Source of the DNA: Streptomyces phaeofaciens
GTDB lineage: Bacteria; Actinomycetota; Actinomycetes; Streptomycetales; Streptomycetaceae
DNA length: 64,000 bases
Assembly: GCF_014648915.1 (NCBI RefSeq)
Contig: NZ_BMSA01000010.1
Location: 186,001-250,000, forward strand
Direction: 5' to 3'
Below, one piece after another: positions 15,411-23,343 of this stretch (its first letter is position 1; each line of letters begins with the position of its first letter). The translations under genes were made by a program, and so were the position numbers. Under the pieces are notes generated by a model that did no database searches, was not told the DNA's origin, and saw only the letters and a list, made by a program, of their open reading frames with translations.

Positions 15411-16697
15411 TCAGGCGGCGGTTTCCGACCCCGTGGGGGTGGCGGTGTCCTTCATGAACTCCTTCCAGCCCCCGACGGGCTGTTGGCCCACTTCCAGGGT
15501 GCGGAGCCTGGCGAGGACTTCCGGCTTCTGTACGTCCATCCAGTCGGCGAACTGACGGAAGGAGACGAGGCGTACGTCGCCGCCCTTCTCCTTCTCCCGG
15601 GCCATGTGCTTGAAGGCCTCCTCGACGGCGTCCATGTAGATGCCGCCGTTCCACTGCTCGAAGTGGTTGCCGACGAAGAAGGGGGCGCGGTTCGTCTCGT
15701 ATGCCCGCTTGAATCCCTGTATGTACGCCTGGGCCGACTGCTGCCGCCAGCCCGGGTAGTTGTGGCTGGGGGCGTTCGTGGAGTTGACGGACTGGTTGGC
15801 GAGCATGTTGTAGTCCATCGACAGGACCTCGAAGCCGCGGCCGGGGAACGGTATCTGCTGGAGCGGCAGGTCCCATATGCCGTCCTTCGCCGAGGGCCAC
15901 ACCTGGCGTCCGCCGGGCGAGGAGGCGTCGTAGCGCCAGCCGAGGGCGCGGGCGGTGGGGAGCAGGTTGTCCTGGCCGAGGAGGCAGGGCGTCCGGCCGC
16001 CGACGAGTTCCTTGTCGTAGTCGAAGGGGAGCGCCGGCTCGTCGGTCCAGCCGGTGTTGGTCCGCCACTCCTTCACGAAGGACTTCGCCTGGTCGATCTC
16101 GCTGCGCCACTGCGCGGACGTCCAGTTGCCGACCGAGCCGGAGCCGCCGCAGAAGTGGCCGTTGAAGTGGGTGCCTATCTCGTGCCCCTCGAGCCAGGCC
16201 CGGCGGACGCCGTCCAGCGTCATCCTGACGTGCTCGTCGGTGAGGTAGCCGATGTCGGAGGCGCCGCGCGGGTTGTTCGGCGGGTCGTAGAGCCGCTTCT
16301 TCGACTCGGGCAGCAGATACAGCCCGGAGAGGAAGAAGGTCATCGACGCGCCGTGCTCCTTGGCGAGGTCGAGGAAGCGGGGGAAGAGACCGTTGCCGAC
16401 CTCGCCGGCCCCGTCCCAGGAGAAGACGACGAACTGGGGCGGCTCCTGGCCGGGCTCCAGCGGCTCCGGCTTCGCGGGCTGGTGGGGCTGCTTGCCGGTG
16501 AACGAGGTGGAGCCGTCACCGATCGGACGGGCGGTGGCCGTGGGTTTGGCGGAGGGGCTCTTCTTCCCCGGGCCCCCGGAACCGCCGGCGGGACCGGCGC
16601 CGTCCGAACTCGTGAGGCTGCCGCAGGCCGTGAGTCCGGCGGCGGCCGCGGCTCCGGCGCCGAGTCCGAGTGCTCCCCTTCGGGTGATCGTGCGCAT
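15411..16697 (-). CDS. Polysaccharide-deacetylase-like lipoprotein
   Basis: This 428-residue protein has a twin-arginine signal (TRRGALGLGAGAAAAAGL) that ends in the lipobox LTAC, with Cys25 as the lipidated residue. A Pro/Gly/Lys-rich linker (to about residue 85) leads to a NodB-like fold. The usual motif TFDDG is FSWDGAG here, so only one of the two Asp residues is kept (Asp95). GHEIGTHFNGH provides the metal His pair. That suggests an altered or lost deacetylase activity. The gene lies between the histidine phosphatase and resA in a conserved Streptomyces order. The start codon follows the ACGAGGAC box, which is part of a 21-bp inverted repeat. Confidence 0.8.
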   Translation of the reverse strand: MRTITRRGALGLGAGAAAAAGLTACGSLTSSDGAGPAGGSGGPGKKSPSAKPTATARPIGDGSTSFTGKQPHQPAKPEPLEPGQEPPQFVVFSWDGAGEVGNGLFPRFLDLAKEHGASMTFFLSGLYLLPESKKRLYDPPNNPRGASDIGYLTDEHVRMTLDGVRRAWLEGHEIGTHFNGHFCGGSGSVGNWTSAQWRSEIDQAKSFVKEWRTNTGWTDEPALPFDYDKELVGGRTPCLLGQDNLLPTARALGWRYDASSPGGRQVWPSAKDGIWDLPLQQIPFPGRGFEVLSMDYNMLANQSVNSTNAPSHNYPGWRQQSAQAYIQGFKRAYETNRAPFFVGNHFEQWNGGIYMDAVEEAFKHMAREKEKGGDVRLVSFRQFADWMDVQKPEVLARLRTLEVGQQPVGGWKEFMKDTATPTGSETAA

Positions 16698-16702
16698 GGC
16701 GT

Positions 16703-16757
16703 CCTCGTTCGTCAGGTCCTCTGGTGGTCACCCATTCAGAGGACATGACGAACGAGG
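16703..16757. promoter_or_regulatory. 21-bp inverted repeat covering the deacetylase ribosome-binding site
   Basis: Bases 16703-16723 pair with 16737-16757, 20 of 21 positions matching, around a 13-base loop. On the minus strand the 3' arm contains the GAGG ribosome-binding site that precedes the ATG at 16697. It could be the terminator of the hemL/phosphatase transcript, a translational switch, or a large operator. Confidence 0.6.
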
Positions 16758-16817
16758 AGGTTCCCCCGGCACTTCCGGGTTTCGTAACAGTTGTACGCAG
16801 AAGCAACGGGAAAGGGC

Positions 16818-17504
16818 TTACGCCCCAAACGCCTTGTCCTTGCCCTTCACCGGCTTGGCACCGGCCCGCAGATGGGCCGGGACGAGGTCGATGGCGGGCT
16901 CGGAATAGCCGACGGAAACGATCCGGTCGCCCTGGTACGTGAACGTCGTCAGCGAGGCGAGCGTGCACTGCCGCTTGCGCGGGTCGTGCCAGAGCCGGCG
17001 CCGCTCGACGTACGACCGCACGATCCAGATCGGCAGCTGATGGCTGACCAGCACCGCCTCGTGCCCGCGCGCCGCGTCCTTGGCCGCGTCCAGCGCGCCC
17101 TTCATCCGGACGACCTGGTCGACGTACGGCTCGCCCCAGGACGGCTTGAAGGGGTTGACGAGGTGCTTCCAGTTGTCGGGCTTCTTCAGCGCCCCGTCCC
17201 CGACACCGAAGGTCTTCCCCTGGAAGACGTTGTCGGCCTCGATGAGCCGCTCGTCGGTGGCGAGGTCCAGGCCGTGCGCCTTGGCGATCGGGGTCGCCGT
17301 CTCCTGCGCCCGCTCCAGCGGGGAGGCGACGACGTACGTCACATCGCGGGAGGAGAGGTGATCGGCGACCCGGTCGGCCATCTGCCGGCCCAGCTCGGAG
17401 AGGTGGTAGCCGGCCAGACGGCCGTACAGGACGCCGTCCGGGTTGGCCACTTCGCCGTGCCGCATCAGGTGGACGACGGTGAGGTCCTTGTCGGTGGTGG
17501 TCAT
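16818..17504 (-). CDS. Histidine phosphatase family protein (phosphoglycerate-mutase-like)
   Basis: This 228-residue protein belongs to the histidine phosphatase superfamily. The phosphohistidine motif is LMRHGEVANPDG (about residues 13-24) and the second catalytic His lies in AVLVSHQLPIW (about 148-158). The ASPLERAQETA segment is typical of the branch. The reaction is hydrolysis of a phosphate ester, but the substrate is unknown. The ATG overlaps the hemL stop by 4 bases (ATGA), so it is coupled to tetrapyrrole synthesis and may act on a pathway by-product or be a housekeeping phosphatase. Confidence 0.9.
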   Translation of the reverse strand: MTTTDKDLTVVHLMRHGEVANPDGVLYGRLAGYHLSELGRQMADRVADHLSSRDVTYVVASPLERAQETATPIAKAHGLDLATDERLIEADNVFQGKTFGVGDGALKKPDNWKHLVNPFKPSWGEPYVDQVVRMKGALDAAKDAARGHEAVLVSHQLPIWIVRSYVERRRLWHDPRKRQCTLASLTTFTYQGDRIVSVGYSEPAIDLVPAHLRAGAKPVKGKDKAFGA

Positions 17505-18820
17505 GCCGCAGTGGCCTCCGCAGCCGCTCGGGCCGCCGCCGGGAGGGCGTCGGCGATCCGCTGGATGGCCCGGTCGTCGTGGGCCGTGGAAACGAACCAG
17601 GACTCGAAGGACGACGGCGGCAGATAGACGCCGTTCGCCAGCAGCGAGTGGAAGAAGGCGGTGAAGCGGAACGACTCCTGCGCCTTCGCGTCCTCGTAGT
17701 TGCGGACCGGGCGGTCCGTGAAGAAGACGGAGAACATGTTGGAGGCGCTCTGCAGCGTGTGCGTCACGCTCTCCTTGGTCAGCGCCTCGGAGACCAGCGC
17801 CTGGATCCGCTCGGAGACCGCGTTGACCTTGGTGTAGGCCGCGTCGTCGAGCAGCCGGAGCTGGGCGAGACCGGCCGCCGTGGCGATCGGGTTCCCGGAG
17901 AGGGTGCCGGCCTGGTAGACGGGCCCGGCGGGTGCGAGGTGCGCCATCACGTCGGCCCGGCCGCCGAACGCCGCCGCCGGGAAGCCGCCGCCCATCACCT
18001 TGCCGAAGGTCATCAGGTCGGGGCGGACGCCGTCGACGCCGTACCAGCCGGCGCGGCTGGTACGGAAGCCGGTCATGACCTCGTCGGAGACGAACAGCGC
18101 GCCGTTGGCCGCGCACGCGTCCTTCAGGCCCTGGTTGAACCCGGGCAGCGGCGGCACGACACCCATGTTGCCCGGCGACGCCTCGGTGATCACACAGGCG
18201 ATCTCGCCCGGGTGCCGGTGGAAGGCCTCCTGGACGGCCTCCAGATCGTTGTACGGCAGGACGATGGTGTCGCCCGCCTGGGCACCGGTCACGCCCGGGG
18301 TGTCGGGCAGCGCGAACGTCGCGACACCGGAGCCGGCCGCGGCGAGCAGCGAGTCGACGTGCCCGTGGTAGCACCCGGCGAACTTGATCACCTTGGCGCG
18401 GCGGGTGAAGCCGCGGGCCAGCCGGATGGCGGACATGGTGGCCTCGGTGCCGCTGGAGACGAGCCGCACCTGCTCCAGGGGCTCGATCCGGCCGACCATC
18501 TCCTCGGCGAGCGCGACCTCGCCCTCACCGGGCGTGCCGAATGAGGTGCCGCGGACGACGGCGTCCTGCACGGCCGCGATCACCTCGGGGTGCGCGTGCC
18601 CGAGGATCATCGGACCCCAGGAGCAGACGAGGTCGACGTACTCCCGGCCGTCGGCGTCGGTGAGGTAGGGGCCGCTGCCGGACACCATGAACCGGGGCGT
18701 GCCGCCCACCGCACGGAAGGCGCGGACCGGGGAGTTCACCCCACCCGGCGTGACGGCTGCCGCCCGGTCGAACAGTGCCTGCGAGACGGGCGCATCGTAT
18801 GAATAGGGCAGTTCGCTCAT
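17501..18820 (-). CDS. hemL: Glutamate-1-semialdehyde 2,1-aminomutase
   Basis: This 439-residue PLP enzyme of the class III aminotransferase fold converts glutamate-1-semialdehyde to 5-aminolevulinate, the committed precursor of haem and other tetrapyrroles. Signatures are GGVNSPVRAF at the N-terminus, RLVSSGTEATMSAIRLARG, VSDEVMTGFR and the PLP lysine in TFGKVMGGGFPAAA. It starts with ATG and runs into the histidine phosphatase gene with a 4-base overlap. The cytochrome c maturation genes follow in the same direction, linking haem supply and use. Confidence 0.96.
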   Translation of the reverse strand: MSELPYSYDAPVSQALFDRAAAVTPGGVNSPVRAFRAVGGTPRFMVSGSGPYLTDADGREYVDLVCSWGPMILGHAHPEVIAAVQDAVVRGTSFGTPGEGEVALAEEMVGRIEPLEQVRLVSSGTEATMSAIRLARGFTRRAKVIKFAGCYHGHVDSLLAAAGSGVATFALPDTPGVTGAQAGDTIVLPYNDLEAVQEAFHRHPGEIACVITEASPGNMGVVPPLPGFNQGLKDACAANGALFVSDEVMTGFRTSRAGWYGVDGVRPDLMTFGKVMGGGFPAAAFGGRADVMAHLAPAGPVYQAGTLSGNPIATAAGLAQLRLLDDAAYTKVNAVSERIQALVSEALTKESVTHTLQSASNMFSVFFTDRPVRNYEDAKAQESFRFTAFFHSLLANGVYLPPSSFESWFVSTAHDDRAIQRIADALPAAARAAAEATAA

Positions 18821-19180
18821 GACCTGCGACTTCTCCGACCTTCTCCGACTTGATGGACTCGGGTTGCCAGTGACCTCCCAGGGTAGGCCAGGGGGCTGGT
18901 GATGCCGCGGCCGATCTCCGCGGCCACGGCCGGACGCGCCCGGCCGGCCTGCGCGCCGATCTTCCTCCTGACCGGACTACCGGTCGCCGTCGTCCGCCAT
19001 CTGCGAAACTGTGACGGATAGACGCAGCTCACAGCGACTATGTGGCCAGGTGCTGCGAAGATCCTGCGGACAGGTGTTTCACCGCACGTTTCGGCGGGCG
19101 GCCGTGGGGGAGGTCACTGACACGATGATCGGGTTGCGCGGCCGGGGCCTCGCGGCCTAGAAAAGCAGTCGGGTGGAGAT
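18821..19180. other. 360-base divergent intergenic region between hemL and 19181
   Basis: No gene is supported. It must hold the hemL promoter (minus) and the promoter of the gene at 19181 (plus); TAGAAA at 19158-19163 is a possible -10 for the latter. A palindrome GGCCGG-N6-CCGGCC lies at 18928-18945. Confidence 0.4.
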
Positions 19181-19813
19181 ATGCATCGCGGTGGCGGACT
19201 GGGCGAGGGGACCGACGACCTGGGTCCTCGACGGGCCCATCGGGGAAGGCACCGGCGCGACGCGGAGGAAGCCGACGAAGCACGTCAGACGCAGTCACAT
19301 GGTGTACCGAGTGAGTCCGAGCGGCTCGACCGTACGGTCGAGGAGCTCCGGGCCGGGAGCAGGAACGGTGGTCGGGTGGGGGTGACGTACAAGTACTTCG
19401 GCGCGCCGGACGGCGCGACCGCGGCCCGCGTCCCGATCTCGATGCGCCCGGAGGAGCTCGGCGGCGACGAGCTGGGCATGAACGGCATGTTCACCAAGAT
19501 CAAGCCGGAGACGATGGCCGCGATGGTGCTGACCGGCATCGAAGGGGTCCCCCTGCACAAGGTGCCCCCGCTGGAGCTGGTCGTCCTGCACCCCGACTAC
19601 GCGGTCGTGAAGCTCCCCATGACGGTCGTCGACCCCCTGCGCGACATAGGCGAGGAGGCGGTGGGCGCGGCGGCGTTCATCTGGTCGACGGTGCCGGACC
19701 GGGGCGGACCGCGGGACGCGTTCAACGTGTACCAGCTGCTGCACGAGTGGCAGGACTTCAGCCACCGGCTGCACGAGGCCGGGCACCAGCCGTACTGCCT
19801 CGTCTGGCCATGA
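19181..19813 (+). CDS. Conserved actinomycete protein of unknown function
   Basis: This gene could encode up to 210 residues. The first 65 residues are Arg/Gly/Glu-rich and look poorly ordered. The rest (from VGVTYKYFGAPDG) is a compact mixed domain with IKPETMAAMVLTGIEGVPLHKVPPLELVVLHPDYAVVKLPMTV split over two stretches, ending in EAGHQPYCLVWP. No catalytic motif is apparent. The ATG at 19181 follows GGTGGAG at short spacing. A start nearer GTG 19379 (VGVTYKY) would give only the compact domain, so the start is uncertain. A good terminator follows at 19834. I do not know the family function. Confidence 0.7.
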   Translation: MHRGGGLGEGTDDLGPRRAHRGRHRRDAEEADEARQTQSHGVPSESERLDRTVEELRAGSRNGGRVGVTYKYFGAPDGATAARVPISMRPEELGGDELGMNGMFTKIKPETMAAMVLTGIEGVPLHKVPPLELVVLHPDYAVVKLPMTVVDPLRDIGEEAVGAAAFIWSTVPDRGGPRDAFNVYQLLHEWQDFSHRLHEAGHQPYCLVWP

Positions 19814-19833
19814 GCCGGACTGCGCACTCTTCG

Positions 19834-19860
19834 GGCGGGACTCTCGGGTCCCGCCTTCTT
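19834..19860 (+). terminator. Hairpin terminator with T-rich tail
   Basis: GGCGGGAC (19834-19841) pairs with GTCCCGCC (19848-19855) around TCTCGG and is followed by TTCTT. It lies 20 bases after the stop at 19813. Confidence 0.75.
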
Positions 19861-19912
19861 CATGTGCGCCGCGGGGGGATCCGGCTCCATGTGCGCCGCG
19901 GGGGGATCCGGC
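19861..19912. repeat. 25-bp direct repeat, two copies
   Basis: The same 25 bases beginning CATGTGCGCCGCGGGG occur at 19861-19885 and 19888-19912, separated by TC (27-base period). Neither copy is coding in a convincing frame. Confidence 0.8.
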
Positions 19913-19952
19913 CGCCCGGCGGCGGCGACGGCGTGGCGGCCCGTGCCGGGGC

Positions 19953-21425
19953 GTGGGGCGGATAGCCTCGTCCCCGTACGAGGGCCGATTCGGGGGGATA
20001 TGCCCTTTTCCAGGGCGCCGACATCGGGAGGACCCCATCGCCGGGACGACGCCACAGGCCGACGCCGGGGGTACGCCGGAAGGGAAGCCGCCGCGGGCCG
20101 ACGCCGGGGGCGCGCCGGGCGGGCAGCCGCCGGAGGCCGATCTGCTGCGGGAGATGCTGCGCCGGCCCGAGTACCGCAGGGCGCTGGTGTTCTGCGGGCT
20201 GATCGGGATCCCCGTCTCCCTCGTCGCGTTCTGGTTCCTCGTGGCGATCCATCAGCTGGAGCAGCTGATCTGGACCGACTGGCCGAAGGACCTCGGCTGG
20301 GACCGGGCCCCCTGGTGGTGGGGTTTTCCCCTGCTGCTGGTCGCCGGAGCCGTCGTCGGACTGGTGGTCGCGCGGCTGCCCGGACGGGGCGGCCACATCG
20401 CGGCGGCCGGTCTGCACTCGGGCGGCATCACGAAAGAGGCACTGCCCGGGGTCCTCGTGGCCGCCCTGGTCGGACTGCCGCTCGGTGCCGTGCTCGGCCC
20501 GGAGGCGCCGCTGATCGCCCTCGGCGGCGGGCTGGCCCTGCTCCTCGGGAGCCTGGTCCGGGCACCGCAGACCCCGGCGAGCACCGGGCTGCTGGCGGCG
20601 GCCGGCTCCGCCGCGGCCATCTCGGCGCTGTTCGGCAACCCGGTGGTGGGCGCGGTGCTGCTGATGGAGGTGGCCGGGGTGGGCGGGCCGCAGCTGTTCG
20701 CGGTGATGCTGCCCGCGCTGCTGTCCAGCGGCGTCGGGGACCTCGTCTTCACCGGGTTCGTGCACTGGACCGGGCTGGAGACCGGAAGCCTGGACATCGG
20801 GCTGCCCAAGCCGCCGCCGCTCGACGTGGGGGACGTGCTGTGGGTGCTGGTGACGGCGCCCGCCGTGGCGTTCCTGGTCCACTGGATCTTCGTCGGCGGG
20901 CGGTTCACGGCCGGGTTCGTGACGTCCCGGACCGTACGGAACACCACGCTCTGCGCGCTCGGGGTGGCGGGCTGCACCGCGCTCTACTCCGTCTCCACCG
21001 GCCGGTCGCCGGCCGAGGCAGCCCTCTCCGGGGAGGGCACCCTGGGCGAGCTGGCCCGGGACCCGCACGCCTGGTCGATCGGCGCGCTCGTCGCGGTGCT
21101 GGTGTTCAAGTCCCTGGCGTACGCGCTCAGTCTGGGCAGCCTGCGGGGCGGCCCCGTCTTCCCCTCGCTGTTCCTGGGCGGCGCGGCCGGTGTCCTGCTC
21201 GCGCCGCTGCCCGGCTTCGGCCTGGTCCCGGCGATGGCGGCCGGGATGGCGGCGGCGGTGACGGCGGCCCTGCGGCTGCCGGTCAGCGGCGTGGTCCTGG
21301 TCGTCCTGCTGCTGGGCAACGTGGAGACGGTGGCGCTGGTGGTCCTGGCGGCCGTGGTGTCCTTCGTCGTGACCCAGCTGCTGCCGCAGGGGCCGCGCAT
21401 TCCGGCGCCGCCAGCGGCCGGCTGA
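19953..21425 (+). CDS. ClC-type chloride channel/antiporter family protein
   Basis: This protein of up to 490 residues has about ten membrane helices and belongs to the voltage-gated ClC family. It keeps AVLGPEAPLIALGGG (the G-x-x-GPE region) and the late SLRGGPVFPSLFLGG motif, which corresponds to GGxFxP. The first selectivity motif GSGIP is replaced by LHSGGITKE, as in a divergent actinomycete branch. The membrane part starts around residue 70. The start is unclear: GTG 19953 has no ribosome-binding site, and the only good box, GGGAGGA (20026-20032), is followed 4 bases later by ATC, not ATG or GTG. Residues before about 60 are a Gly/Pro/Ala repeat and may not be translated. Confidence 0.8.
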   Translation: MGRIASSPYEGRFGGICPFPGRRHREDPIAGTTPQADAGGTPEGKPPRADAGGAPGGQPPEADLLREMLRRPEYRRALVFCGLIGIPVSLVAFWFLVAIHQLEQLIWTDWPKDLGWDRAPWWWGFPLLLVAGAVVGLVVARLPGRGGHIAAAGLHSGGITKEALPGVLVAALVGLPLGAVLGPEAPLIALGGGLALLLGSLVRAPQTPASTGLLAAAGSAAAISALFGNPVVGAVLLMEVAGVGGPQLFAVMLPALLSSGVGDLVFTGFVHWTGLETGSLDIGLPKPPPLDVGDVLWVLVTAPAVAFLVHWIFVGGRFTAGFVTSRTVRNTTLCALGVAGCTALYSVSTGRSPAEAALSGEGTLGELARDPHAWSIGALVAVLVFKSLAYALSLGSLRGGPVFPSLFLGGAAGVLLAPLPGFGLVPAMAAGMAAAVTAALRLPVSGVVLVVLLLGNVETVALVVLAAVVSFVVTQLLPQGPRIPAPPAAG

Positions 21426-21448
21426 CCCACCGTCGGGTCGCCGTCGGG

Positions 21449-23332
21449 TCACCAGGTCTTCGGCACCCGGGGCGGTACGGTCCCCGGCCAGCGGTCCGTC
21501 GCCAGTCGGTCCAGGGCCTCGTCCAGTGTCGTCGCCGCCATGATGAGCGACAGATGGGTGAACGCCTGCGGAAAGTTGCCCAGTTGTTCGCCGCTCGGGC
21601 CGATCTCCTCGGCGAACAGGCCGACATGGTTGGCGTAGGTGTGCATCTTCTCGAACGTGTAGCGGGCCTGCGGAAGACGGCCGGCGCGGGCGAGGGCGTC
21701 GACGTACAGGAAGGTGCACAGGCTGAACGTGCCCTCGGAGCCGCGCAGTCCGTCGGGGGACGCGGCCGGGTCGTAGCGGTAGACCAGGCTGTCGGAGACC
21801 AGCCGCTGGTCGATCGCGTCGAGGGTGGAGAGCCAGCCGGGGCTGCGCGGGGCGATGAAGCCCACCCGGGGGGCGAGCAGGAGCGAGGCGTCCAGGACGT
21901 CGCCGCCGTAGTGCTGGACCAGCGCCTGTTCCTTCTGGCTCCAGCCGCGCTCCATGACGTCCTCGAGGATCATGTCGCGGGCCCGGGTCCAGCGTTCCGT
22001 GTCGGCGGGCCGTCTGAACCGCTCCGCCATCTTCAGGCAGTTGTCCAGGGCCGCCCAGCACATCACCCGGCTGTAGGTGAAGTCCTTGCGGCCGCCCCGG
22101 GTCTCCCAGATGCCCTCGTCCGGGCGGTCCCAGTGGTCGGTGAGCCAGTCCATCAGCCGGGAGAGGCCCTTCCAGCCGTGATAGCCGACCTGCTGGCCGA
22201 TCTCGTCGATGCCCTCGGACATGGCGTAGAAGACCTCGCCGTAGATGTCGAGCTGGAGCTGGTCGGCGGCGGCGTTGCCGGCCCGTACCGGGCGGGAGCC
22301 CCGGTAGCCCTCGAAATGGTCGAGGATCTCCTCCGTCAGATACGGGTCCCCGTCCACCCGGTACATGATCTGGAGCGGCTCCCCGCCCGATCCGTCCCGG
22401 TCCCGCAGCCGCTCCCCCAGCCAGTGCACGAACTGGCCCGCCTCCTCGACGAAGCCCAGGTCGAGCAGGGCCCGCACGGACAGCGACCCGTCCCGCACCC
22501 AGGTGTAGCGGTAGTCCCAGTTGCGCTCCCCGCCGACCTGCTCGGGCAGCCCCATCGTGGCGGCGGCGACCGGGGCGCCGCTCGGGGCGTAGGTGAGCAG
22601 CTTGAGGGTGATGGCCGAGCGGTTCACCATGTCCGGCCAGCGGCCGCGGTACCGGGAGGTGCGCACCCAGCGCTGCCAGAAGTCGACGTCGCTCCACATC
22701 TCCTCGGTGACCGTGTCGACGGTCGGCTGCCGCGGTGCCGCCGCGCCCGCCTCTCCCGCGTCCGCGGCGCACACCGTGAACACGGCGGCGGCCGACTCGC
22801 CCGCGCCCAGCGTGACCGAGCCCCGGACGTCCCGCCCGTCCCGCTCCAGCGGGAACGTGGCCTGGAGATGGGCGGTCGTCCCGGGCGCCCGGAAGACGAC
22901 GGCGGTGGGGCCGGTCGCGTCGAGGTCGTGGCCGGCCCGGCCGTAGTCGAAGCGCGGGCGGCACTCCAGGTCGAACCGGACGGTGCCGCGCACGGTCCGT
23001 ACGAGACGCGCCACCGTGTGCCGGTCGGACGGGGTCCGCGAGCGGATCAACGGCATGTGGTCGAGGACCTCGCCCACCCCGTCGGGGGACAGGAAGCGGG
23101 TCACGACGACCGCGCTGTCCGGGTAGTAGATCTGGCGGCGCGTCACGTCCGGGGTGGTGGGCGCGAACAGGAAATGGCCGCCGCCGTCGTGGTCGAGCAG
23201 GGACGCGAAGACGCTGGGCGAGTCGAAGCGCGGTGCGGCGAACCAGTTGATCACGCCCTCGGAGGTCACCAGGGCGGCGGTCTGGAGATCCCCGATCAGT
23301 CCATGGTCGGCGATGGGCGGATAGCGTTCCAC
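21449..23332 (-). CDS. Glycoside hydrolase family 15 protein (glucoamylase/trehalase-like)
   Basis: This 627-residue protein has the GH15 architecture: an N-terminal beta domain (residues 1 to about 230, ISDHGLIGDLQTAALV-like start and INWFAAPRFDSPSVFA) and an (alpha/alpha)6 barrel. Conserved barrel segments are NWDYRYTWVRDGSLSVRALL, GGEPLQIMYRVDG, EGIWETRGG with a catalytic Glu, and SQKEQALVQHYGGD with a second candidate Glu. Actinomycete members hydrolyse trehalose or alpha-1,4-glucans. No signal peptide is present, so it acts inside the cell. It has a GTG start with GAGGGAG upstream, 11 bases after the DUF2252 gene, and is the last gene of this operon. Confidence 0.9.
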   Translation of the reverse strand: MERYPPIADHGLIGDLQTAALVTSEGVINWFAAPRFDSPSVFASLLDHDGGGHFLFAPTTPDVTRRQIYYPDSAVVVTRFLSPDGVGEVLDHMPLIRSRTPSDRHTVARLVRTVRGTVRFDLECRPRFDYGRAGHDLDATGPTAVVFRAPGTTAHLQATFPLERDGRDVRGSVTLGAGESAAAVFTVCAADAGEAGAAAPRQPTVDTVTEEMWSDVDFWQRWVRTSRYRGRWPDMVNRSAITLKLLTYAPSGAPVAAATMGLPEQVGGERNWDYRYTWVRDGSLSVRALLDLGFVEEAGQFVHWLGERLRDRDGSGGEPLQIMYRVDGDPYLTEEILDHFEGYRGSRPVRAGNAAADQLQLDIYGEVFYAMSEGIDEIGQQVGYHGWKGLSRLMDWLTDHWDRPDEGIWETRGGRKDFTYSRVMCWAALDNCLKMAERFRRPADTERWTRARDMILEDVMERGWSQKEQALVQHYGGDVLDASLLLAPRVGFIAPRSPGWLSTLDAIDQRLVSDSLVYRYDPAASPDGLRGSEGTFSLCTFLYVDALARAGRLPQARYTFEKMHTYANHVGLFAEEIGPSGEQLGNFPQAFTHLSLIMAATTLDEALDRLATDRWPGTVPPRVPKTW

Positions 23333-23343
23333 GGAGGTCTCCC

